64,000 bases of DNA from Acinetobacter pittii ATCC 19004 = CIP 70.29 (GTDB taxonomy: Bacteria; Pseudomonadota; Gammaproteobacteria; Pseudomonadales; Moraxellaceae): the NCBI RefSeq assembly GCF_000369045.1, contig NZ_KB849786.1, positions 1,154,743 through 1,218,742 on the forward strand. The letters are read 5' to 3'. The translations under genes were made by a program, and so were the position numbers. The notes below the pieces were generated by a model. That model made no database searches. It saw only the letters and a list, made by a program, of their open reading frames with translations, and was not told the DNA's origin. Shown in pieces: positions 38,758 through 47,846 of the stretch (positions within the stretch are counted from its first letter, which is position 1; every line of letters starts with the position of its first letter).

Positions 38758-39867
38758 ATGAATATTGTTAGCCAAAGCGTGCACAAAGGAAGTGGCAAGC
38801 TCAAGGTGATGGTCAAGGACACAATTGATATTCAAGGTCTAAAAACCATTGCTGGTAGTCGAGCTTTATTAAATGTTGAACCTGCTCAAGATGATGCTGA
38901 GGTGGTTAAAAACATTTTAAAAGCTGACTGTGAAATTATTGCCAAAACAAATTTGCACGAATTGGCTTTTGGTATTACAGGCATTAATCACGCTTTTGGT
39001 ACACCGATTAACCCTAAATATCCTGAACTTATTCCAGGCGGTTCTTCGAGTGGTTCGGCTGCAGCAGTTGCTGCTAAACAAGCTGATTTTACTTTAGGTA
39101 CAGACACGGGCGGCTCTATCCGCATGCCCGCTGCGTGTTGCGGAGTTTTTGGTTTAAAACCGACTTTTGGTCGGGTAAGTCGCAAAGGCGTATATCCACC
39201 GTCAAGTTCTTTAGATTGCGTTGGTCCTTTTGCAAATTCAGTCGAGATGATTGAAAAGGCCATGCAAATTATTGATCCAACTTTCAAACCTACTGAATTT
39301 ACTCGTACACCAAAACTTGCTGTTTTAGATGTAAGCGCAGATGAAGTCGTTTGGAACTGTATTCATCAAGCACTTCAAAAAGCAAATTTAGATACCACCT
39401 TAGAAAAAGTTGAACATTTTGAAGCGGCTTATGATGCAGGCATGCAAATTATTAATTATGAAAATTGGCAAGCTTTTGGTGAATTAACTCAAACAGGCTT
39501 AATTGGTTCTGATGTAAATGGTCGTTTATTAAAAGCGGCACACACTACTTTAGAACAAGTAAAACAAGCAGAAGTTGTGAGAGCGCAGCTAACCCAAGAA
39601 CTCGATGCTTTATTAGAAAAATATGATGCATTGGTTTTACCGACACTTCCACAAATTCCACCGAAAGTTTCTGAAGCTGAAAACACGGTCGCTTTTTTGA
39701 ATCTTACAGGTTTAGTTCGACCATTTAATTTATCAGGTCATCCCGTTATTTCAGTGCCACTTGAAACCAGTGAAGGTTTACCAGTGGGCTTACAGATCGT
39801 ATCAAAGCATCAAAAAGATGAGCAATTATGCGCAATAGCTAAATTTTGTGTTGATGCAATGCAATAA
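38758..39867 (+). CDS. iacH: Amidase IacH
   Basis: A 369-residue amidase-signature enzyme. It shows the catalytic Lys in VMVKDTIDI, the Gly/Ser-rich GGSSSGSAAAVAA segment with the cis-Ser, and GTDTGGSIRMPAACCGVFGLKPTFGRVS with the nucleophilic Ser. In the iac pathway it opens the oxidised indole ring (a dioxindole acetate lactam) to an aminophenyl acid. It is the first gene of the operon, and iacA follows 15 bases after its stop behind AAGGAG. Confidence 0.88.
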   Translation: MNIVSQSVHKGSGKLKVMVKDTIDIQGLKTIAGSRALLNVEPAQDDAEVVKNILKADCEIIAKTNLHELAFGITGINHAFGTPINPKYPELIPGGSSSGSAAAVAAKQADFTLGTDTGGSIRMPAACCGVFGLKPTFGRVSRKGVYPPSSSLDCVGPFANSVEMIEKAMQIIDPTFKPTEFTRTPKLAVLDVSADEVVWNCIHQALQKANLDTTLEKVEHFEAAYDAGMQIINYENWQAFGELTQTGLIGSDVNGRLLKAAHTTLEQVKQAEVVRAQLTQELDALLEKYDALVLPTLPQIPPKVSEAENTVAFLNLTGLVRPFNLSGHPVISVPLETSEGLPVGLQIVSKHQKDEQLCAIAKFCVDAMQ

Positions 39868-39882
39868 ATTACAAGGAGTTAG

Positions 39883-41052
39883 ATGATGAATAAGTTATCT
39901 AAAATGGAGTTTGCTTCTCAAGACAAAGCAGTTGACTTAGATGCTTTGTGCCAAGAAATTCGTGAGCGTGCCTGTACAGGTGAATTTGATAATCAGGCTT
40001 ATGTGAGTCAAGACGTTATCGAAAAGCTTAAGCAAATCGGTGTTTACCGTGCATTGGTTCCGAAACGTTTTGGTGGTGATGAATGTTCACCACGACAGTT
40101 TTGTGAATTGATTGAAACTTTATCTAAAGCTGATGGTTCAGTCGGTTGGGTCGCAAGTTTCGGTATGAGCCCTGCGTATTTAGGAAGTTTGCCTGAAGAT
40201 ACACTTAAAGAGTTGTACCAAAACGGACCAGATGTCGTATTTGCCGGAGGTATTTTCCCACCACAACCTGCTGAAATTACAGATGAAGGTGTCGTAGTTC
40301 GTGGACGTTGGAAATTCTCAAGTGGTTGTATGGGCGCTGACATTGTTGGTGTGGGGATTTCACCGCTTAAAAACAATGAAATGCAAGGCTTACCACGCAT
40401 GGCCGTGATGCCTGCCAAAAAAGCAAAAATCGAAATGACTTGGGACACCGTTGGCCTAAAAGGTACAGGAAGTCATGACTTAGTCGTTGAAGATGTATTG
40501 GTCGAAAAGAAATGGACCTTTGTACGTGGTGAACCTTCGAAACTCAGCGAGCCATTCTTTAAATATCCGTCACTGTCTTTAGCCACCCAAGTATTAACCG
40601 TGGTGGGTATTGGGGTTGCAGCTGCTGCATTAGAAGAATTTGAAAAATTGGCACCAGGTAAAGCATCGATTACAGGCGGGTCAGAAATTGCAAACCGCCC
40701 AGTGACTCAATATGAGTTCGCTCAAGCTGATGCTGAGTTTCAGGCTGCAAAGTCTTGGTTTTATCAAACCATGGATATTGTTTGGAATGAAATTATTGCT
40801 GGTCGTGAAGCAACTGCTGAACAAATTAGCGATATGCGTCTGGCATGTACCCATGCAGCGCGAGTTTGCGCCAAAGTCACCCGAAAAATGCAAATGCTCG
40901 CGGGTATGACAGCAATTTATACCAACAATCCATTTAGCCGTTTTGTGAATGACACCAACGTGGTGACTCAGCATGCCTTTATGGGTGATGCAACTTTACA
41001 AAATGCAGGCTCAATCAGTTTCGGGTTAAAACCAACCCCAGGTTATTTATAA
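39883..41052 (+). CDS. iacA: Flavin-dependent indole-acetate monooxygenase IacA
   Basis: A 389-residue protein of the acyl-CoA dehydrogenase-like monooxygenase group (HpaB/DszC type). Visible segments are YRALVPKRFGGDECSPRQFCELIETLSKADGSVGWVASFGMSPAYLG, KFSSGCMGADIVGVG and WDTVGLKGTGSHDLVVEDVLV. It hydroxylates indole-3-acetate with reduced FMN or FAD supplied by IacG. ATG at 39886 is an alternative start with better spacing to AAGGAG. Near the C-terminus, FVNDTNVVTQHAFMGDATLQNAG fits the family. Confidence 0.88.
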   Translation: MMNKLSKMEFASQDKAVDLDALCQEIRERACTGEFDNQAYVSQDVIEKLKQIGVYRALVPKRFGGDECSPRQFCELIETLSKADGSVGWVASFGMSPAYLGSLPEDTLKELYQNGPDVVFAGGIFPPQPAEITDEGVVVRGRWKFSSGCMGADIVGVGISPLKNNEMQGLPRMAVMPAKKAKIEMTWDTVGLKGTGSHDLVVEDVLVEKKWTFVRGEPSKLSEPFFKYPSLSLATQVLTVVGIGVAAAALEEFEKLAPGKASITGGSEIANRPVTQYEFAQADAEFQAAKSWFYQTMDIVWNEIIAGREATAEQISDMRLACTHAARVCAKVTRKMQMLAGMTAIYTNNPFSRFVNDTNVVTQHAFMGDATLQNAGSISFGLKPTPGYL

Positions 41053-41077
41053 GTTTAATTTTTAAAAGGATATTGAG

Positions 41078-41437
41078 ATGGAAGCTAAAAAATCATTACG
41101 CGTTTTGTTCTGCATGGGTATTAATCAAAACTTTTTTGATGCAGAACCTGCTGAAGCAAAAGCAGTTTGGGCCGCGTTTGGTGAAATGTGGAATGGCATT
41201 CATGACTTACCGGGTGTTCATGTTTTTGGAAATCTTGATGATGACCAAAGCATGGTTGGCCCAAGTGCAGGTTGGCCTTGGACGACGTACTTGCTTGCAG
41301 ATGTTCCAGATATTGAAACCGTACACGCAGCTTGCAACTTGTTTAGAACGACAGTGGTGGGTGAAGGGCCATACAAACTTTGGAAATATTGCAAAGTTGA
41401 AGCTCGTGTTGGGCGCGAATTGATTATCCAACGTTAA
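41078..41437 (+). CDS. iacB: IacB, small pathway protein
   Basis: A 119-residue protein lying between iacA and iacI. Its sequence (LRVLFCMGINQNFFDAEPAEAKAVWAAFGEMWNGIHDLPGVHVFGNLDDDQSMVGPSAGWPWTTYLLADVPDIETVHAACNLFRTTVVGEGPYKLWKYCKVEARVGREL) resembles dimeric alpha/beta barrel proteins by strand-helix pattern. The cluster member iacB is required for or assists conversion of an early intermediate; its chemistry is not well defined. It is named by synteny. Confidence 0.8.
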   Translation: MEAKKSLRVLFCMGINQNFFDAEPAEAKAVWAAFGEMWNGIHDLPGVHVFGNLDDDQSMVGPSAGWPWTTYLLADVPDIETVHAACNLFRTTVVGEGPYKLWKYCKVEARVGRELIIQR

Positions 41438-41441
41438 GGCG

Positions 41442-41975
41442 ATGGCAATGAATGACAAAGTGAATATTGCAGAAATCTTAGAGCGACTAGAACAGTTAGA
41501 AGCGCACAATGCCATTCGTAACTGCCTGAACCGTTATATGGAAATCTGCGACGAGCTTAATGCAAATACAGACCTTGATGAGCTAATGAATCTTTTTGAT
41601 CAGGACTGTATTTGGGAAGGTGTTGGTGAGAAATATGCCAAATCTTTTGGCCGTTATGATTCTTGGCAGTCGATTTACGACATGTTTAAAAGTTATACCC
41701 AAAAAGAATCTCACTTTGTTATGAATGCACACTTTGTAAATTCAGAACAAATTTATGTAAATCAAAATGATGCAAATGCTTCATGGCTCATGTTGCAAAC
41801 TTCAACCTTTAAAGATGGCCGTAGTCATCTGAATACAGCAAAGCTCAATGTGAAGTTTCAAAAGCAAGCAGATGGAACATGGAAAATTAAACATTTCCAA
41901 ACACAGAATATTTTCAGTCGTCCCGTATCGCATTGGCACACTGAAGCTGAATTGCCGGTACCTTCCCAGGAATGA
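41442..41975 (+). CDS. iacI: IacI, SnoaL/NTF2-like protein
   Basis: A 177-residue protein with an NTF2-like fold pattern (IRNCLNRYMEICDELNANTDLDELMNLFDQDCIWEGVGEKYAKSFGRYDSWQSIYDMF). Similar domains act as beta subunits of ring-hydroxylating dioxygenases or as cyclase-like enzymes. ATG at 41448 is an equally good start. It lies just upstream of the Rieske oxygenase gene. In the iac pathway its role is accessory. Confidence 0.82.
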   Translation: MAMNDKVNIAEILERLEQLEAHNAIRNCLNRYMEICDELNANTDLDELMNLFDQDCIWEGVGEKYAKSFGRYDSWQSIYDMFKSYTQKESHFVMNAHFVNSEQIYVNQNDANASWLMLQTSTFKDGRSHLNTAKLNVKFQKQADGTWKIKHFQTQNIFSRPVSHWHTEAELPVPSQE

Positions 41976-42004
41976 CCCAGGACATATTTAAAAGGACTAT
42001 TGAT

Positions 42005-43282
42005 ATGAACAGTATTATCCCAACGCATAACATTGGCATTGATTACGATGCTTTGGTTCAAAGTGACCGTGCTCATACTTCTCTTTATAAAGATGAACGT
42101 ATTTTTGATGAAGAAATGGAAAAAATCTTTTATAGCACTTGGGTCTGGGTTGCGCATGCCAGCGAAATTCCAGAAGGCGGAAGCTATAAAACGATTAACA
42201 TCGGTAAACAGCCTGTTGTGGCGGTACGTGACCGTAAAAAGAAAGTCCATGTACTTTTAAACCGTTGTCGTCACCGTGCAGCAACCGTATGTGAACATAA
42301 AAAAGGAAAAACTAATAGTTTTGTATGTCCGTACCACGGTTGGAGTTATGCACTTGATGGCAGTTTACGTGGTGTGCCATCTCCAGAAAGTTACGGCGAT
42401 TGTTTAGATAAGTCAGAATTACCGTTGGTGAGTCTACGTGTAGAAGAATATAACGGCATGATCTTCGCTTCATTTAAAGAAGATATTCAGCCTCTTGAAG
42501 AGTTCCTTGGGCCTGCAAAAAAATGGATTGACCTATTTATGAAACAGGGCGCGGGTTATCCAATTAAAGTGTTGGGTGAACACCGTTTCCGTTTCCCGGG
42601 TAACTGGAAAATCCAGCTTGAAAATACCACCGATGCATATCACTTCCCGTTGGTACATAAGTCATTCTTAAGTTCTGTCGATGAAAAAACAGAAGAACTC
42701 TTTAACTTCGAAAACCAACCAGGCTTTGTTGAAGACTTAGGGAATGGTCACAGTGTTATGGTGATGATTCCTGAACTGGTTGATCTAGACGAAGAGCTTA
42801 TGGAGCGACCAATTCAAGAGCGCTTTGAAGACTTGGCTCAAGCTTTGCGTGACGAAGGCCATGAAGAGTTAGAAGTACGCCGTATTGTTCGTGCAGTCGG
42901 TGGTTCTGGCTTTAACTTAAATTTATTCCCGAATATTGCATGTTCGATGGCGTTCTTCCGTGTGTTACAGCCAATTTCAGTTGCTGAAACAGAAATTCAT
43001 CACTCGGTAATTACGATGGATGGTGGCCCACAAATTGCCAACCAATATCGCTTACGTTTGCATGAACATTTCCAAGGTCCATTTGGTTTTGGTACACCAG
43101 ATGACTCTGAGGCATGGGAGCGCGTACAACACGGCGCCAATGCGGGTAATGATTTATGGATCATGCTCAACCGCGGTTTACCGGGCGAAGTCAAAACTGA
43201 AGATGGTTTAAAAAGTGATGTCAGTGCTGAAACTGGTATGCGTGCAGCATACCAGCAGTGGAAAAAGATGATGACGGCTTAA
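42005..43282 (+). CDS. iacC: Rieske oxygenase alpha subunit IacC
   Basis: A 425-residue protein from the ATG at 42005, chosen because AAAAGGACTATTGAT precedes it. The Rieske centre is CRHRA and CPYHGWSYALDG. The mononuclear iron site is in ENTTDAYHFPLVHKSF (Asp and two His). It is the large subunit of the dioxygenase that, with IacD and the reductase IacF, attacks the aminophenyl intermediate and releases catechol. Length and motif order are normal. Confidence 0.9.
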   Translation: MNSIIPTHNIGIDYDALVQSDRAHTSLYKDERIFDEEMEKIFYSTWVWVAHASEIPEGGSYKTINIGKQPVVAVRDRKKKVHVLLNRCRHRAATVCEHKKGKTNSFVCPYHGWSYALDGSLRGVPSPESYGDCLDKSELPLVSLRVEEYNGMIFASFKEDIQPLEEFLGPAKKWIDLFMKQGAGYPIKVLGEHRFRFPGNWKIQLENTTDAYHFPLVHKSFLSSVDEKTEELFNFENQPGFVEDLGNGHSVMVMIPELVDLDEELMERPIQERFEDLAQALRDEGHEELEVRRIVRAVGGSGFNLNLFPNIACSMAFFRVLQPISVAETEIHHSVITMDGGPQIANQYRLRLHEHFQGPFGFGTPDDSEAWERVQHGANAGNDLWIMLNRGLPGEVKTEDGLKSDVSAETGMRAAYQQWKKMMTA

Positions 43283-43292
43283 GGAGAGAGCA

Positions 43293-43778
43293 ATGAATAT
43301 GAATCTGCAATTGTTAAATGAAGTCACTGCTTTCATCTGGGCCGAAGCAGATATGTTAGACCACAGCGAGTACCGTGAATGGCTTAATTTATGGAATGAA
43401 AAAGGTGTCTATATCATTCCAATTGACCCAAACCTCACTGACTACGAAAACAACTTAAATTATGCCTATGACGATAATCATATGCGTACTTTACGTGTAC
43501 AGCGTCTTGAAAATGGTGAGGCAATTTCTACGGCACCAAAGGCGAATACGGTACGCAGTATTTCGCGAGTACGAGTCATTCAAGACCAAGATGATGAAAT
43601 CGTTTTGCGTTGTGCTCAAAACTTACGTGAATTCCGTAAAGAAAACCTTAAGCATTACACAGCTGATATTACCTACCATCTAACTCGTGATGCGGCTACA
43701 GGCTTTAAGATTAACCGTAAAATCATTAACTTGGTTAACTCAACCGATACCTTAGCTGGTATTAGCTACATTCTTTAG
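43293..43778 (+). CDS. iacD: Ring-hydroxylating dioxygenase beta subunit IacD
   Basis: A 161-residue small subunit with an NTF2-like fold: EVTAFIWAEADMLDHSEYREWLNLWNEKGVYIIPID, LRTLRVQRLENGEAISTAPKANTVRSISRVRVI, then RKIINLVNSTDTLAGISYIL. It binds the alpha subunit as an alpha3-beta3 hexamer. It starts 10 bases after the alpha gene behind AAGGAGAGAGCA. Confidence 0.9.
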   Translation: MNMNLQLLNEVTAFIWAEADMLDHSEYREWLNLWNEKGVYIIPIDPNLTDYENNLNYAYDDNHMRTLRVQRLENGEAISTAPKANTVRSISRVRVIQDQDDEIVLRCAQNLREFRKENLKHYTADITYHLTRDAATGFKINRKIINLVNSTDTLAGISYIL

Positions 43779-43788
43779 GAGCGGTAAC

Positions 43789-44526
43789 ATGAAACAGGTT
43801 GTTTTAGTGACAGGTGCTGCTTCTGGACTCGGTAATGTCATTGCTGAATATTTTGCGAGCCAAGGCCATCAAGTGATTTTGTCGGCAAGTACGCTTGAAA
43901 AAGCAGAAAATGCCAAGGCTCAAAGTCAATATGCCCAAAATATGTTTCCCTTGAAATTAGATATTTCAGTTGAGGCAGATTTTCATGCAGCGGTGCAATG
44001 GATTGAAGAGAAATTTTCTAAACTTGATGTGTTAATTAATAATGCTACCGTCACCAAAGCAACGCCAGTATTAGAAATTACCGTAGCCGATTTTGATTGG
44101 GTGACCCAAGTCAACCAACGCGGCACCTTTCAGGCTTGCCAAATTATTGGCCAATATATGGCTAAAAAAGGCTATGGACGCATCATTAATATGGCGTCGT
44201 TAGCAGGACAAAACGGTGGTACTGCAACAGGTGCACACTATGCGGCAACCAAAGGCGCGATTGTGACGTTAACCAAAATTTTTGCCAAAGAGTTTGCGGC
44301 AAAAGGGGTAACGGTCAATGCAGTTGCACCGGGACCTATGGAATCACCGATCGTTCATAGTGTGGTGTCAGACGAAAAAATGGAACAGTTCATCCAGAAT
44401 ATTCCGGTTAAAGCCTTAGGAAGTATGCATTTTATTGCTGAAACTTGTGGGTTGCTTGCGAGTCCAAATGCGGCGTTTGTGACTGGTGCAACATGGGATA
44501 TTAACGGTGGTTTATTCATGCGTTAA
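43789..44526 (+). CDS. iacE: Short-chain dehydrogenase IacE
   Basis: A 245-residue SDR with VTGAASGLGNVIAEYF, NNATVTKA, MASLAGQNGG and the YAATKGAIVTL catalytic YxxxK. In the pathway it acts on the hydroxylated indole-acetate produced by IacA. It is preceded by TTAGGAGCGGTAAC. The NADH- or NADPH-preference cannot be read safely from the sequence. Confidence 0.88.
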   Translation: MKQVVLVTGAASGLGNVIAEYFASQGHQVILSASTLEKAENAKAQSQYAQNMFPLKLDISVEADFHAAVQWIEEKFSKLDVLINNATVTKATPVLEITVADFDWVTQVNQRGTFQACQIIGQYMAKKGYGRIINMASLAGQNGGTATGAHYAATKGAIVTLTKIFAKEFAAKGVTVNAVAPGPMESPIVHSVVSDEKMEQFIQNIPVKALGSMHFIAETCGLLASPNAAFVTGATWDINGGLFMR

Positions 44527-44560
44527 GCCAATCGCTTAATCATGAAAAGGGAGTTGAATC

Positions 44561-45514
44561 ATGACTACACTTTATGATGTTGTCGTTAAAAATCGCCATG
44601 TGGAAGGTGGAAATATTGCAGTCATGGAATTTGAATCTGCAACTTCTACAACATTGCCAAAAGTTGAAGCAGGTGCGCATATTGATGTGCACTTACCGAA
44701 TGGCATGGTGCGCCAATATTCACTTTGCCAAAATCCAAATGATGAAGGTAAGTTTCGCCTTGGAATTTTACGTGACCCTGAATCACGTGGTGGCTCAATA
44801 TCCGCTTTTGATGAAATTAAAGATGGCATGCAAATTCAGGTCAGTGAGCCAAAAAATTTATTTCCACTTTTAAAAGCCAAACACAGTGTCTTGATTGGCG
44901 GTGGAATCGGGATTACGCCATTAATCACGATGGCGTATCAACTTGCACATGAAGGCGAATCATTTGAGCTTCACTACTGCGGCGCTAGCCCTGAAAAATG
45001 TGCTTTTGTTGATGAAATTAAAAATGGTGAGTTAGCAAAACACACAACTTTTCATTTTAAATCGGAAGGTGCAAGCCACCGAGCATTTTTTGAATCTGCC
45101 ATTAAAGATATTGACCTAGAGAGCCATATTTACACCTGTGGTCCAGTCGGTTTCATGGATTGGGTGATTAACCTCGCCACGACTCACGATTTTCCTGAGC
45201 AGCAAATCCACAAAGAGTATTTCCAAGTCGAAACCGACACATCGGGAGATTCATTTGAAGTGGTGGCTGAGCGTAGCGGAAAAATTATTATGGTTGAAGC
45301 TGGCGAAACCATTTTGCAGGCTTTGGCTAAAGAAGGCATCGACATTGAAATGTCTTGCGAGCAAGGCGTATGCGGAACCTGTATGTGCGATGTAATTGAA
45401 GGCGAACCTGATCATCGAGATGTTTATTTTACTGACGAAGAAAAGGCCAGCAATGAGCAAATATTAGTGTGCTGTTCACGCTCTAAAACACCGAGATTAG
45501 TTTTAGATATTTAA
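44561..45514 (+). CDS. iacF: Reductase IacF, flavin and [2Fe-2S] (PDR/VanB type)
   Basis: A 317-residue reductase: an FMN domain (VRQYSLCQNPND), an NAD domain (LIGGGIGITPLITMAYQLAHEG, YTCGPVGFMDWVI), and a C-terminal plant-type ferredoxin domain with CEQGVCGTCMC and a further Cys in LVCCSRS. It passes electrons from NADH to the Rieske oxygenase IacCD. Preceded by AAGGGAGTTGAATC. Confidence 0.9.
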   Translation: MTTLYDVVVKNRHVEGGNIAVMEFESATSTTLPKVEAGAHIDVHLPNGMVRQYSLCQNPNDEGKFRLGILRDPESRGGSISAFDEIKDGMQIQVSEPKNLFPLLKAKHSVLIGGGIGITPLITMAYQLAHEGESFELHYCGASPEKCAFVDEIKNGELAKHTTFHFKSEGASHRAFFESAIKDIDLESHIYTCGPVGFMDWVINLATTHDFPEQQIHKEYFQVETDTSGDSFEVVAERSGKIIMVEAGETILQALAKEGIDIEMSCEQGVCGTCMCDVIEGEPDHRDVYFTDEEKASNEQILVCCSRSKTPRLVLDI

Positions 45515-46516
<1,002 letters not shown>

Positions 46517-46524
46517 GCCCCATT

Positions 46525-46556
46525 AAGCTGATAAATTGAATTGATTTATCAGCTTC
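46525..46556 (+). terminator. Terminator of the iac operon
   Basis: AAGCTGATAAAT pairs with ATTTATCAGCTT around a 7-base loop, followed by CTTTA. The T run is short, so termination may be partial. Confidence 0.7.
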
Positions 46557-46714
46557 TTTACATCTAGCTGACTATCATCAAAACAATTCCACGGATAAGG
46601 AATTTTTGGCACACAATTTGTTTATCAATAAAACATGATTGCAAATATGCCAAGACAGTGCACCACCACAAGCGCAAAATCTTGAGCGGTGGCACATGTA
46701 TAGAGAGGTAAGGG

Positions 46715-47629
46715 ATGAACCAATATGTAAGTGATGCATTACTCACATGGACGCACCATATTAAAAATGTGTGCGGCAATTTTGAAACCGATTTTGATGG
46801 AACCCGTAATTTATTCATTGGTGAGGTTCAGTGCTTTTTATTGGGCGATACCGAAATTGCTTTTATTAAAAATAATGCCAATAAAATTGTCCGAAAAGCC
46901 GATGAAATAGATCGAGTGAATAATCGTTTTTGTTTTTTGATTTTGCAGTATTCGGGAAAAATGCTGCTCGAGTATAAGAATGAGACTCTAAGTCTGAATG
47001 AAGGCGATATTGTGTTGGTAGACCCGGTCGAAACTATTTCGATGTATCCGCAAGGTTTGGTGAGTCAGATTTCAGTCCATCTCTCACGTGAAAAATTACT
47101 TAAAGAAAATATTAGTACTGAATATTTTGGAAAACTGATTACTCAAAATATGAGTGGTTTTTTACTCAAGAATATTTTGAAAAATATGTCTGCAGAAAAC
47201 ATCAAACTTTGGTACGCAACCGAAGACGGTAATGCTTTTGAAGATGCGCTGATCGCCTTAATCAAACCCACAATCAATTATAAAAATGTTCATAGCTCCA
47301 ATAATCTAATGGAAAAAGCCGAGCGCTATATTATAGAAAACTTAGCAAAACCCGATTTAACACCTAAATTAATTGCAGAGCATATTGGGGTATCTCTACG
47401 TCATCTCTACCGTTTGTTCCTTCAAGAAAATTTATCTATTAACAAATATATACAGCTCAAGCGTCTAGAAAAAGTCAAAGCAGATTTGCTTGATAAAAAG
47501 AACAAACAGAGTTCGATTACCCAAATTGCCTTGAAGTGGGGTTTCTGGGACGGTGCTCATTTTTCAAAAATCTTTAAAAAGACTTATGGTATTTCTCCTA
47601 AAGAATTTAGAGAGGGTATGCCGGTTTAA
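46715..47629 (+). CDS. AraC-family regulator (FeaR-like)
   Basis: A 304-residue protein with an N-terminal AraC_binding_2-type domain (FDGTRNLFIGEVQCFLLGDTEIAFIKNNANKIV, LSLNEGDIVLVDPVETISMYP) and a C-terminal double helix-turn-helix (LIAEHIGVSLRHLYRLFLQENLSINKYIQ, ITQIALKWGFWDGAHFSKIFKKTYGISPKEFR). It precedes the amine oxidase operon on the same strand, as feaR relates to tynA-feaB in E. coli. It likely activates that operon when aromatic amine or aldehyde is present. Confidence 0.85.
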   Translation: MNQYVSDALLTWTHHIKNVCGNFETDFDGTRNLFIGEVQCFLLGDTEIAFIKNNANKIVRKADEIDRVNNRFCFLILQYSGKMLLEYKNETLSLNEGDIVLVDPVETISMYPQGLVSQISVHLSREKLLKENISTEYFGKLITQNMSGFLLKNILKNMSAENIKLWYATEDGNAFEDALIALIKPTINYKNVHSSNNLMEKAERYIIENLAKPDLTPKLIAEHIGVSLRHLYRLFLQENLSINKYIQLKRLEKVKADLLDKKNKQSSITQIALKWGFWDGAHFSKIFKKTYGISPKEFREGMPV

Positions 47630-47846
47630 ATATTTCTTCTTTTAATGTCATTTTTAGACAAATTCGACGTCATTCTTGAACAAGCTAGCCCTATGTAAGT
47701 GTGTTGAAATTAAATTCATTAGAGCAGGTTAGATAAGCTTAATAACCATAAAACTATTAAGTTGGTCTAATGAATTTCACTCACAGGAAGTGCATTTTAA
47801 CTGTCTGATTCAGATAGTTCAGGGATAGATGAAAAGGATGAAACCA